Origin: Smittia aterrima
Lineage: Eukaryota; Arthropoda; Insecta; Diptera; Chironomidae
Assembly: GCA_033063855.1 (NCBI GenBank)
Contig: CP093829.1
Coordinates: forward strand, 15,655,537 to 15,719,536
DNA: 64,000 nucleotides
Direction: 5' to 3'
Positions 35,840-47,825 of this stretch are shown one piece after another. The first letter of the stretch is position 1. Each line of letters starts with the position of its first letter. The notes under the pieces are model-generated. The model made no database searches and was not told the origin of the DNA. It worked only from the letters and a program-made list of their open reading frames with translations. The position numbers and the translations under genes are program-made.

Positions 35840-36396
35840 CAAATTGCAGAAGTCTTGTTCATTAAAAGAGTCCAGAGTTAAGTGGGGGCACGAAATGGAT
35901 ACGACCAGACAAGATAACCAAGACGAAGAATTGTTTCATTTGTGAACGAGATAAATATTCGACACTGCACGAATAGAAGGACAATGCGTTAAAAGTATTT
36001 AACTTTTTTTATTCATGCAGATCAATTTTAATTGGACAAAGAACGACTTTTCATTCGTGATCCGCATTTTGATGAAAAAGAACTCAAATGAATTTTTATC
36101 TTAGCTAAAAAATATTTATTTAATAAACTTTATTCAATAAATGCCCTTCTTGTGAAGCAATGCAACTGTAACGACATAAAAACCTTTAGTTGCATATCTA
36201 ATTGCTTTATGCAGATCATATCAAAAAAAAAGATCATAAAAACATTTACCATTTTCCTATATTTTTATTTTATTTCTTTCAACGATATTTGTAAATAAAA
36301 TTTATGGCAACAGTGTGTAGAAAAAAAATTTACGACAAGTTGTCGCGTTTCGTTTCGTAGTTGTACAAAGGCACAAAGTCAAGGTTGCATTACATT

Positions 36397-38109
36397 TCAC
36401 TTCAGCAATATTATGACGTGCTTGTCTGTAGCGAGTTGTTCTTCGAGTTGACGAGCGGTGCAGGCCGTTTTCATACATATTTCATCTTCGAGATGAGATC
36501 GAAATGAGAAAAGGTATTTTGTTAAGTAATTGAAGTCTCGCATTACATAAACTTTCCTTACCTAAGGTTTTCAAGCCTGTAAAGGAATTCCTGGTTATTT
36601 TTACGCTATCAATGCTTTGGCGCTTGTTGGAGATTGGAATGCAGAAGGAATTACTTGCCACACTTGTCTTGTATTCTTCGTAGCCAACGAACAGATTTTT
36701 CGTTACAGCCACGGGATATTTGTAAATCGGTCTGATCAGCTGTTCAACAAGCCCAAACAACACAGTTTTACGCTCGTCGATGTTGTGTTTTGCTGGATTG
36801 AACCGCACGCAAAGCTCGCCTAGTGTAGCGCCATGAGTCATTGAAGCGAATAGAAGTAGAATGTCTCGTATTTTCGCTTTCTTCAGTTCTGACTTTGAAC
36901 ACTTTATAACGGCACGCTCTTGAACTTCGGGAGACTTTGCTAGAATCCTTAACTTCGGTGTTGGGCGGTATATGTTACTGTATTGAAAAACAGGAACAAG
37001 AACAGCAACTCCAAGTAGAATCAAGTGTTTGACACACTGCTCAACAATCGTAGTTGAAACGTCAGCCATCTGCGCTATCCGATCGATGTGACGGAAACCG
37101 TTGATGTAAGGCATAATCTGGTTTTATGGAGGAGAAACGAGTTTTACATTAAATTGCAGTTGTAGATAAAACTCAATTGTTTTATAGAATGAAAATCACG
37201 AAATAGTCATATTTTTTTTAAAAAAAAACTTGAAATTTCACAAACGCGGAAATTAATTCAGCGAGAATTCCGAATTTCCTACCGATTTATAGACAACGTC
37301 AATGTTTTTATATGAAGCTATGACCGGCATTACCCTTTTCGTTGTCAGATCCCATTCAAATTTGTAGGTCTCGTAAAACTCGTCGAGCAAGACTGGCGCT
37401 TTGTGTGCGAACTCGTCACTATCAAGTGAGTCTTCGTAATACGGAATGATACAAAGTGGCAAAATTGAAGCGCCATCCTTCAGCATGCAATGTCGATTCT
37501 TATTGACTTGAACTCTAATCTCATCGAGCATGACCTCGAGACGTTTAAATTTGGCATCGTCTAATTGCGATAAGAACTTGGACGAGAGCTCGAGTGAAAG
37601 CTGTGGATAACAAAAGTCAATGAACTGATAATCGCTTGACTCAAAGAAGAAAATGAAGCTTACTAGATACTCTGCGCATTTTTTCACAATTGGCTCATGT
37701 CCAAAAGTCCGAGTAGCCGGATGAAACACGAAGCAAAGGTTGAAGTAAAATGCATTGCGAATGTAAAGTTTGTTGTCGATTCGTATAGGAAATCCAAGGA
37801 CCTTGAGATTGTTTAACGAGATGCTAATAAAACATCTCTGAAGTTGAACTTTTGGAATCACATAGTTTGAGACTTGGTCTGCAATAAAATTTAATTAAAC
37901 TCGATTTTGGACATTTATTCAAGAGCTTCTTACCGAAAACTTCTTTTGTAATGTAATTTGCTGGACTTTGATAAATGATTTTGGTCCCAATCTGAGAGTG
38001 AAACTAATAAAAGAAACGGTTAATGACACCGGCCTGTCGCATCTGCTCGTCGTTATACCTCGCATAAAAATATACATTTGATTTCATCATCGCATTTCTC
38101 AATTTCCAT
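36397..38109 (-). CDS. Nprl2: GATOR1 complex subunit NPRL2
   Basis: Exons on the minus strand: 38109-38059, 38003-37934, 37878-37664, 37600-37334, 37117-36562 and 36485-36397. They give 415 residues. Landmarks in order are IKCIFLCEFHSQIGTKIIYQ at the start, the NAFYFNLCFVF strand, HEPIVKK, FEWDLTTKRIMPYINGFRHI, QYSNIYRPTP, DERKTVLFGL and a C terminus with TGLKTLDEIC. NPRL2 with NPRL3 and Iml1/DEPDC5 forms GATOR1, the GTPase-activating complex that turns off Rag and TORC1 at the lysosome when amino acids are short. Intron 37601-37663 is 63 nt and open in frame, and other introns also continue some reading frames, so naive ORF calling splits this gene. The segment before TGLKTL is longer than in vertebrates. 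Confidence 0.93.
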
Positions 38110-39340
38110 CTTAACGAGATCAAAGATTTATTGACTTTTGACGTAGGAACAGTGAATGTTAAACACAGATAAGATTTGAACACACGCTTTAATAAACAAG
38201 CAATTAGCACTTTCTAAATTAATGTCACTACCAGACACTTGTTGAAGATTTCGAAATTTTTCTTTTGAGCGAAAGTGATTCTAGCAAAATGTCTCATCGC
38301 GATGAGCACCAGATGTCTAGTAATCAGATTTTGTCAAAGCTTCTTAGCTCCTTAGCTTCACTAATATTTAATAAACGAGAACATTTTATTTTTTAAAAAA
38401 AATTCAAAGAGTAACTTAGACGCGTTCAACGCTTTATTTATTCCAAAGATAACAATATACCTAGACTGACCAGCTAATTTTAAAATATTGTTGATTTTCC
38501 AATCGTTTGAGGTGCGATTTCCCTCATTTTGTTTTAAGAACTTCTTCAATTTCTTTTAGTTGAGTGAATCGTAAATCTTGAATCGTCAATTCTTTCTCTT
38601 GAATTAAAGTCTTTTTAGTAACCGAACTGTATTACGCAATTGCCATCAGCCGAACGCTCTGGTACAAATGAGATTTTTCAGTCGATTCATATTGCCAGAA
38701 TTGATTGCTAACGGAAGTCTCATGAACCGCCGTGTCCTCTGCTTTCTAGACCAGCATACAATTCACGTAAATGGTTTGATTACATAAGCCGCGTGGGGCC
38801 TAATCTTTACGATCCCAATGGAACACAATGATGTGAACCCAGTCGATTTTATCGTAAGAAGTAAATTGAGGAGAAAGCAAGATTTTCAAAAGTATTCAAA
38901 ATCCTTTTTAGAGTTACGAGCATAAAACATAATGAAAGCAAATTTAAGATTTATTCCTTTGCAGTCATTCAACTTCAGATGCAGTTGAGAATAACTCGTC
39001 TCCGAACAACCGCAATGGGAGATATCCTTGATGAATTTTTAGCGATCTTAGCAGAGCTTTGATTTTACAGACATGGTCATATGGCAAGAACGTTGTTTTA
39101 ACTCTTCATATCAAATCAATGAAATTATTTTTTATTTTTCTCGTGATAGCAACACGCTTGGCCAATCCAGGTATATTGTTATCTATGGTTATTCTTTGGT
39201 TCAAAGCTTTCCAAGTTCTCAAAAATTAGAAATTATAAAGAGCGCTTCGATCAGCCGTCTTTGTTTTTTTCTGTGTAATTATTCTACTTTATCAAGAAGT
39301 TATCTCCCAATTAAAAATAAATCGTAAAGATCACAAGATC
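38110..39340. other. Intergenic 1.2 kb with a short inverted repeat
   Basis: It should contain the divergent Nprl2 and Lamp1 promoters. Arms at about 38442-38463 and 39169-39190 (AGGTATATTGTTATCT and its reverse complement, plus partly matching flanks) make two small ORFs on opposite strands share the peptide GQSRYIVI. No gene is supported. Confidence 0.55.
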
Positions 39341-40260
39341 ATGAAATCGTTTCTCGGTGCAGTGCTACTCTTCTTGAGCTTGAGTTCGTTTGCTTCGGCA
39401 TCATCGGGTAAAATTCAATAAAATGTTCTCTGAAATTGATTTTATAACTTTTTTGGTTCAACAAATTAAATTTTTTAGTCGGAAAATGGGTCGTGACAAA
39501 GCAGAATGTTACATGCTTGATCGTTCAAATGGAACTCAAAGTAAACTTTACTTATACGACCACAGGTAAGCAAATTTCGCCTAATCGTCTGAAATTTTCG
39601 ACCCAATTACGCTTTAGACGATAATCAATGAGTCATGTATGCATATTGATCTTAAATATATTTAATATTAATCTACAGATAACACAACAAAGGCTGCTTC
39701 GTATCAAATCCCTGTAAATGAAACGAGTGTCGATGACGCCAGTTCATGCGGCGACAAGGAAGACATTCTTAAGGTTTCATGGAAAAGCAACGACTTCGGA
39801 ATGAAGTTCAATGCAAACGACTCTCATTATGACTTATCGTCATTCGTTATCAGTTTGAATGCTACAAGTCTGTTTAATGATTCCGCTGGTGAGTTTACTT
39901 CTTATTAAGCATCATGATCAGATGAATCATTTCTCTCTTATAGCCAATCAAACAGTGACAGTTACATATTCAAATGAGTCATTCGACATTCCAGCAAACT
40001 TTTCTTATCACTGTAACCGCGAACAAACACTCAACGCGACAGATGGATTCCTCTTTGTGTCAAAGTTCCAGTTCGAAGCATTCAAATCAGATAACTCGGC
40101 AAAGTTCTCAGCGGCAAAAGATTGTGATTCAAACATTACGCCAGACATTGTCCCTATCGCCGTTGGTATCTCATTGATCGCCTTGATTGTTGTCGTTTTG
40201 ATTGCTTACATCGTTGGTCGCAGACGCCAACAAGCGCGAGGATACTTGAACATCATGTAA
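39341..40260 (+). CDS. Lamp1: Lysosome-associated membrane glycoprotein (LAMP)
   Basis: Exons 39341-39407, 39479-39565, 39679-39888 and 39944-40260 give 226 residues. Features are a signal peptide (MKSFLGAVLLFLSLSSFASA), one luminal LAMP domain with four cysteines (near TCLIV, SSCGDKE, SYHCNRE, AKDCDS) and at least seven N-glycosylation sequons. These are followed by a single membrane span (IVPIAVGISLIALIVVVLIAYIV), a basic stop-transfer (GRRRQQ) and the tail GYLNIM. That tail is a textbook GYxxΦ lysosomal sorting signal at the extreme C terminus. It has one luminal domain rather than the two of vertebrate LAMP1. LAMPs form the lysosomal glycocalyx. Confidence 0.88.
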
Positions 40261-40703
40261 ATTCAAAATGAAATATATTTTAGCTGTAAGATCCAAGTGC
40301 TGGTGACTGAGAAGATTTTAAACTTCTCTCGTCTTATCTGGAGACAATGGGAAATCCTTTTTCTGACATGCTGTAATTAACGTTCAAGTGGGCTTATAAA
40401 AACAAACCTGATAAGAATCGTTTCGATAAAGGTTCCTTTCCTTTTTCAAATGTAAAGTTGCGCTAGAGAACTGGAATCATTGGCTGAACTGATAAAATTA
40501 TAAAATTTCTATCGAGACTGTAGTTATTGGAACCAAATGCTTTTGAGTCAGATTTAATTTTTTGATGGCGACTGAAGGTTGTTGTGTAACCAAGAGCAAA
40601 ATTAAAGATTTAACAAATAAAAATTGAAGTGAATTTGAGTGACTTTATTTTCTGTTTTATTAATCGCCCGTAAAATGTAGAAAAGGAAACCAAACTAAGG
40701 AAA
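40261..40703. other. Convergent 3' regions of Lamp1 and the proteasome gene
   Basis: AATAAA near 40615 on the plus strand is a likely Lamp1 polyadenylation signal. No coding sequence. Confidence 0.7.
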
Positions 40704-41580
40704 TTATGGAATATTGGCCAAATAATCCTTGACATTCGATGGGTCCAAGCGGCGGAAGCCGTTCTGATCACAGATGCCTACTTCAATGTTGTTCTCGTTC
40801 ATCTGACCCTCGAAACCTTCTTTCAAAGTAAGAATCGCAGTATGAACAGCATCATCTAACTCGAGATCTTCGCTGTAACGTTTCTCTAAGAAAGTCTTCC
40901 CATTGACAGAGTTCTTGCCCATGGCAGTAGCTTTCCAAGCGAAGTAAGCTCCAGACGGATCACATTGGAACAACAAAGGGATGAATTCGCCGCTGTGATT
41001 ATGGGCTGGCTCCATTCCGCAAATCAACAAGGAAACTCCGAATGGACGAACACCTCCTGATTGCGTGTACTCCTGCATAACGCTAGCGACTCGTTGCACT
41101 AATTGCGATGTCGGGATTGTTTCATTGTAAGTGAGATAATAGTTTTGAGCCATCTTTCTGGCTTGGCGAACAAGCAGACGATAATCCGGTCCCATACCAC
41201 TATAGACCATTCCGATGTTTTCAGTGATGTTCTCGATCTTATGAACAGAGTTTTCATCATAGAGCAAAGACTTCTGCTTATTTTCAGTGGCGAAAACAAT
41301 TCCGTTCGAAGCTAAAATGACAAACAAATTTTAATTTCATGAAATTTTATTAGAATTTTAGTTTCCTCTTACCCTTGATGCCCACGGTGCTGGCACCAGC
41401 CGAAACAGCGTTTAAAGCATATTCGATTTGAACCAATTTGCCGGAGGGACTGAAAATTAAATAAAAGTTTTATTAGGTTAAAGAATGATTTTGCACAAAA
41501 TGGAAATTTTTGTGAAATTAAACATTTTACGTGACTTACCTGAACGTCGTCAACGAAAATGAATAGCGCTCAGATGACAT
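40704..41580 (-). CDS. Prosalpha2: 20S proteasome subunit alpha type-2
   Basis: Exons on the minus strand are 41580-41540, 41449-41373 and 41311-40704, giving 241 residues. The start MSSERYSFSLTTFSPSGKL carries the proteasome alpha signature, and QIEYAL follows. VYSGMGPDYRLLVRQARK, QLVQRVASVMQEYTQSGG, GVRPFGVSLLICG, DPSGAYFAWKATAMGK and VEVGIC-like elements are diagnostic of alpha2 (PSMA2). The subunit forms part of the outer ring of the 20S core and gates substrate entry. One oddity is that the loop between LLICG and LFQ is about seven residues longer than in vertebrates (MEPAHNHSGEFIPL). It is open and too short to be an intron. Confidence 0.96.
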
Positions 41581-42422
41581 GCTAAATGCCGACGGTTCTT
41601 ACAACTTATATCAGCTTATTTTACGCACAAAAAATTAATTTCTTCCAATGTTTACGAGGCGAATTTTTCGTTTTTTAACTGAACGATTTCGATTTAACTG
41701 AACGAAAAAAACCGAGAGCTTTCTTTTTGAAAAAAGCTCTTCAAATTTGTCAACAGTATGAAACTTTAATTAAATTATTAGAAGATCTAAGATGTTTCGA
41801 CTCGAAACTTTCGAGCTAATTCCACAGGCTTATTTCTCATACCAATCTGAATTTTCAACAACATTTTTAGTCTACTGTTGAAAGAGATTCAAAGAGTTTT
41901 TTTTCTTGACTCGGTTCAACTCGGTGGCGCTCGTCAGCTTCGTGTGACTAGGAATTCCTCGATTATTACTTGTAATACTAAATTAAACATGAATATCAAC
42001 GGTCGCAACTTAAAAGCTTTGCGTTGAAATATCACCGATGAACAAGCGCGAAACTTAATGTTGAAGGTAAACTTGATGGTTGTTTATGCTTGTTACAGCA
42101 TACACACAATTCAAGAGATTTTTTATGTTCAGCTCATACCATGGAGCACTCTTCAGCTCAACATTTTCTTTTCGCTCTCTCCGTTGTTCAGTTCGAGTTT
42201 AAGCGACGCGGTGATGAGACGTACATCAAGTTAGACGTGTAAAGCTTTTGTGAAAAAAGACAAAACAACAATTGAGTTGTAAAGCTATCAGTGTGCACTT
42301 CAATCTGATAAAAAAAAGGAATTTCGTAACTTGATAAGCGATATGGACTATAGTGAAACAATAGATTATTAACTCAGTGTGATTAAATCATTCGAGACTT
42401 CAATATCGCGAAAATCACTTCA
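41581..42422. other. Intergenic: divergent proteasome and Rhophilin promoters
   Basis: Between two divergent start codons. No coding segment is visible. A 5' untranslated exon of Rhophilin probably lies in 42180-42422. Confidence 0.65.
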
Positions 42423-45400
42423 ATGGATGCACCAGATAAAGCGCTGTCGTTCAAGAGAGTAAGTTCTCGTCGGATAATTATGCTGAGATCATTTGAAACC
42501 GAGTAATTGTCAAGTTTTGCAATGGAATTTCATCCCAAAAAGCTGAAAATGAGTTAAAACTAGTGCTGAGAAAATATTAGGCAAGAGCAGTCGAAGAGAA
42601 GAAAAAAAATGTTTCAGTACTCGAAAGGCAAACATTGAAAAACAAAATATAAAGTGAAGAAACGAAAGAATGCAACATAGACAGACAGAGAATTGTAAAA
42701 GCACTGACAAAACAGTGTGAGTTAAGTCAACTGTAAATCAAGTTATGTGTCGTACAGACTTCCGGTAATACGATGTTGCGAGCGAGTTCTCGTGAGAGTG
42801 AACCAATCTCCTTTGTCGCTTAAAGCGCGAGCCTCATTACAAGTTTCGAATTAGTCTCGAAGACATGAAACCGTCGCGCATTATGTAATCAATCAAATTG
42901 GTGTCGATCGAATACACCGAAATTATTTTATCGGGGAAGGCTTGATCGGATACCGTTAAATCGCGCCGAACTTCTTAATTTTTTTTTATCATTTCTCTCT
43001 GTGAGGCGCTTCGCAATCATCTTTCGCTTCATTCCGATGGACCATTAGAAAGATATTCCAAGTCTCTTTCATGCCTTTCTACGCAAATCACTCGCTACGA
43101 ACGATGTGCGATTTATCATTAAACAATTTACGATTATCAAGCGCGAAAGAAACAACAAACGAACTGAGATAGTGACGGAATGTGATTTTCATGAGCGATA
43201 ACTTTCTGTCACGTTTATGATCGAAGGCGCGCACAAAAATCGTTGATTTCTCTGCTTTGTATTCATTTCAATGCTCTTTTTAGTCGTTTAATGATTGTGC
43301 ATTCTCGTGTTCCCAGCAACTCTCTTTGCATCAATTATCTAGAGTACGCTAATAAAAGCTTGTGTGCTTGTTCAACTCGAAGCGGTTTACCAGATTTTTG
43401 CAGAGTTTTGCACTTTATGAATGAACCAAACGTTTTTCCTAAACCGGATGATCCATTTGTCGGGGATTTTATTTGGTGAATTGCGTAACCTTGTTGCAAT
43501 CGAGTAAGCTGTTGATCATGTTAAAGTCATCAATGATTACGGCAGACATCAGCAGCTGAAGCATAACGTCGTAAAAGCAATGACGCAATCGATGATCTGG
43601 TGAAGTTTTAATGAATTACTCGGTGATAGTTTTGATTCTAAACTTTGTTTTCGCTCTTCAAATGGATTTACAAAACGAGTTTTAGATTCTCGAGATATTC
43701 TTAAAATATTCAATCAACGCTTACTTGCAATTGCGCAACATTTACAACTGACATGTTTATAATTAACGATTCAATCATTGAAACATTCAATCAGGGGTCG
43801 GATCCGAGACTTGTGACGACGCGTGGAAAACTCCAAAACCGAAGATGTAAATTAAATCAGGTGATGCACGAGAATATCATTTGATTGAATCCGTAGCTGA
43901 AATAATTGTTTTAAAATCTTTTTTTTGCTTTCAAAAGGAAATAAACAAAGAGCTTCGATTACGGTAAGCGATCGATCGCAGCGATTTTCATTTTTCAATT
44001 GACAAATGATCTTCTTAGAGCGGGCGCTGAAAATCTCTACAAAGCTACATCAAACAAGAAGCTAAAAGAAACGATAAATCTTGAGTTGAGTTTTATGAAT
44101 TCAACTCTCCAGCTGCTTAAAGAACAATTAGCTGAACTAAATTCCGCAGTCGATGTGTACCAGCACGAGAAGTAATTCATTTCCATCTTTCTCACGAGCA
44201 ATTTAATTGAATTTTTAAAATTTAATTTCATTCAAAGGCATGAAGAATATCTTCCGATGATTCCACTTGGCCTGAAAGAGACGAAAGACGTCGATTTCTT
44301 TGAACAGTTTTCCGACTTCATTCTCGAGCATTATTCGGTCGATCCGTCGAATTTTGAAGATGCCATACTCGATTTAATCGATACAAGACAGGTGGGAGAC
44401 GATTCAATGCCACTCGTAATGTTTAATGAAGCCCCAAACTTAACTAAATAATTATTATTGTTATTAGGCTACGCGAACGCCAACGAGAGATGAGAACGGT
44501 GTGGATCTGCTGTGCAAATATTACAACCTTCTCTACTTTGCTGAGCGACGGTTCTTTCCCGTCGACAGAAACATAGGATTGTACTTTGAGTGGTATGACT
44601 CATTAACCGGTAAGCGCAACAAAGAAACAATTCAATTCGCTTACTTCCTCTCCTAACAATCGTCAATGCTTTTTCCAAACCTTGTGTCATCGTCATGAAT
44701 TTTTAATTTAAATTCTTTCAACTTTAAGGTGAGCCAACGTGTCAAAAGACCATAACTCTAGAGAAAGCATCAACTCTGTTCAACATCGCCGCACTTTACA
44801 CGCAAATTGGTGCGAAGAAAGATCGCACGCAACTAAATGAACTGGAGTTCGCTGTTGATTGCTTTTTGAAAGCTGCAGGGATTTTTCAACATATTATCGG
44901 TGAGTTTTTATCGATTTTATAACGAGAAAAGTATTTAACTAGCATTGACTGATTCACAGAAACATTCACGAACGCTCCATCGTCAGATTTGAATCCGAGC
45001 GTTCTCGAGGTGTTTGTATTTCTAATGAGAGCTCAAGCCCGAGAATGCATTCTACGACGGCTTCAAATGGAGAACCCGCGAGATTACGACACGCTCCTTA
45101 TCGAGACGAATTGTTTGATGCGAGAGTACAGCAAAATACATTACGACATTCAAAGCAATTCTATCAATTTTCCTGCATGCTGGGAGGCGCTTATACCGCT
45201 CAAGACTGAGTACTTCACGGCTCTCTCTCACGTGTACTATGCTAAAAACGTCGCGTTCAAGAATGAGATCGTGGATGAGAAAAACCGTTTAAAGACTATA
45301 AAAGCACACTTACAAACATCACAAGAAAATTTACAAGAAATTTTACGCTTACAACGAATGTGTCGGGAGTTAAGAGTGAGTTGGAAAATGATTATTTTAA

Positions 45401-46419
45401 TTAAATGTTGATTATGCAATGCCTTCTTTTCTTTCTTCTCTTTGTCTCGATTTTTTCCCAACGAAAAAAGAACAAAATTAAAATATCAAAAGTTCTTCAC
45501 GATCTGGAAGAATCTATTGTGAGCGAGATGTACACGATTCCTGAGAACGTTAATTCCGACGAGGGCGATATAATAGACACGACGATCAAGGAAATGGTTT
45601 CGAAGTTTAACTTGTCAAACATCGTCCCTGATTTCGGGAAGGTTGATGATTCATTCAAGGAACTTGGACCAATTACTGTTTTCTCTGCTAGACGTTCATG
45701 GACTGCTCCAAGATCAGTTCGTCTTCACAAGACCGATTATCAAACGAAAAGACATGGAACCGAAGAATTTGGATTTTCTCTGAAAGGAGAGTCACCTGTG
45801 ATGATCTCACACGTTGATATAAACTCAGTCGCTGATGTAAGTTCTTTCTAGAACAACAAGTCTCAAACAGTCAACTGATTGTTTATTATGATTACAGTTA
45901 GGTGGAATAAAAGTCGGAGATTACATCGTAGAAATCGCCGGACATGATGCAAAGTGGTTCTCGCAACCGCAGATTCTCGACAAGATCCGAGCATCGATGA
46001 ACACGCTCGACTTAAAAGTCATTACACCAATGACTTATCAGAAACAGGTATGTCAGTTATGCAATCGCAGGAACAACTTGTTCTGCGATGTACCGATAAG
46101 AATTATTAGGACAAAAGTCAATATACGATTGGTTCTAATCTTGGAATTGAAGAGAGCTTAAAATCAAACTTGGAGCTTTGAGATTATGTCGAAACTGCGA
46201 TTTCGGTTTTCAAAACGAGTTTTTCCTTTGCAGACATCCGTTGATCTTTCAAGGAAGCTGGAAAACTACGCTGAATCTTCTTCTGGCATTTCATCTGGCG
46301 CTTCCAGTCCAACAAACACAAACAAGCCAATGAAGGGAAGCCGGTTCGCAATGAGAGGAGTTTGGAATCGCTTAAAGACAGTAAAGACGAACAGTTTACA
46401 AAGAAGACTGTTCCAGTAG
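42423..46419 (+). CDS. Rhp: Rhophilin, Rho-GTP-binding scaffold (HR1-BRO1-PDZ)
   Basis: Eleven exons: 42423-42458, 43795-43860, 43938-43963 (26 nt), 44019-44171, 44238-44391, 44468-44609, 44729-44899, 44960-45375, 45471-45836, 45898-46047 and 46234-46419. They give 621 residues with all phases consistent. Residues 20-90 are an HR1 (REM-1) repeat, KLNQEINKELRLRAGAENLY and ATSNKKLKETINLELSFMNS. Next comes a BRO1-like domain starting MIPLGLKETKDVDF, with FEWYDSLTG and STLFNIAALYTQIG. A PDZ domain follows at roughly 475-555 (GFSLKGESPVMI to DYIVEIAG). A Ser-rich tail ends the protein. Rhophilins bind GTP-loaded Rho and organise actin-linked signalling. The acceptor at 45470 (acgaaaaaag) is weak but the frame and homology demand it. 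Confidence 0.93.
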
Positions 46420-47825
46420 ACAAAAAACAACTTAATGTAGAAAATTGAATTAGGTAAATTATTCCGGAAAGTTTGAGAACAGAGCAAATAAATGTAATTT
46501 ATGAAAATTTAATGAAATATGAAGAAAAATGTGTTTGCATAAACTTTGAAATTGTGCCGTCGGTGAGTGATTGATTTTCCTGTCCTGTTCAGATCTTGAT
46601 TCTTTATTTCTTCGGCGTTTTGTTCAGCTTGCTTTTGGAGAATGCATCTGAAAGAAAGAAGAAAAGAAAGGCGTCGAATCGATTATTAGACGTGTGAGAA
46701 GCTGTCGGGTGATTAATTTGAGAGAAATGTCGTCGCGCGCGCCCAAACACAACAGCGCAAAAAAAAACTGTCATCGCTTTTCTTACACAAAGTCCTTTTA
46801 ATCTTTTGTTTTTATTGATTTACTTAAAACCAAAGAAAGAAACAATCTGCTAGATTTTTTGAATTCTCATGTCCCGATAACTCTAAACATTCAAGCTGTT
46901 TTCTTTAATTAATTTTTTATTATTGATAATTATGTGTTGTGTGTGTGCTTTCTCGCTTGCTCATTTCTTTTTCTATTTAATTCTCAAGTGAAGCTCTCGA
47001 AAACAGCTTCACATTTCTCAGATTTCTTTTCTCGCGCGCGAAGAAAAACATGCAATTATGACGATAAAACGGTTCTCATTTCTATTCTGCCTCGAATGTG
47101 TTCGTTCTTTTTAAAAAATAAAGTCAAGCGGAAAGTTTTCTCAAACTTTCCCGCTCCTCCATTAAATAATTAAAATTATTATTTACCGACCTAAATTTAG
47201 GGACAGGAAGATTTTTTTAATAGCTTTCAAGAGGCGTGGGTGTAAGCGATGAAACAAGATGTGAGAGATAGGCTCAAAACAATCCGAGAAGTTATTATTT
47301 CGCGATGACGCACTTTGTAAAGTTTTTAAGGAAACTTCGCGGAAAATTTCGAGTACTCGAATGCGAAAGAGAAAGCTTAAGAGCTTGTCACCGCCGGGAC
47401 CGGGGGAAAGAAGCGTAAATGATAAGGCCAAAGGGGTCCGAATCTTAAATATTTTTCACTTTCTCGTTATAAAATGGACAGTAATCAAAAGGTTTTCTCA
47501 TTTTTTAGCTTAAAAGTTTTCTTCTCCACAAAACAAAAATCTCGACAACACTTTACTTCCGGTTTGCGTGTTTTAACTGTTCATTCTGCCGTTTAATCTT
47601 AATTCATTTATATTTCAGAGAAGAAAAATCTTTTTTTTTGTGTGTGAATTTTCATGACGCAACATTTTAGTGTGTTGTTGTACGAAAAATATAAATTTTT
47701 CCTGTTTTTTTTTTGCTCAAGATTTTTGTTTTGGATGTCGCGTCGGATATTGAATTAGTCGTATTTTTTATAGTGACATTGAGCTGACAAAGCTGTTGAT
47801 AAGACGATGACGTTTACTCATATGC
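46420..47825. other. Convergent intergenic space, 1.4 kb
   Basis: Between the ends of Rhophilin and PP1. It contains GCGCGC-rich patches at 46734 and 47033 and the likely long 3' UTR of PP1. No coding exon was recognised. Confidence 0.65.

Noticed and set aside
36482..37114. 210-residue minus-strand ORF as a stand-alone gene
   Set aside because: It is the fifth exon of Nprl2 plus intron read-through; homology continues into neighbouring exons in both directions.
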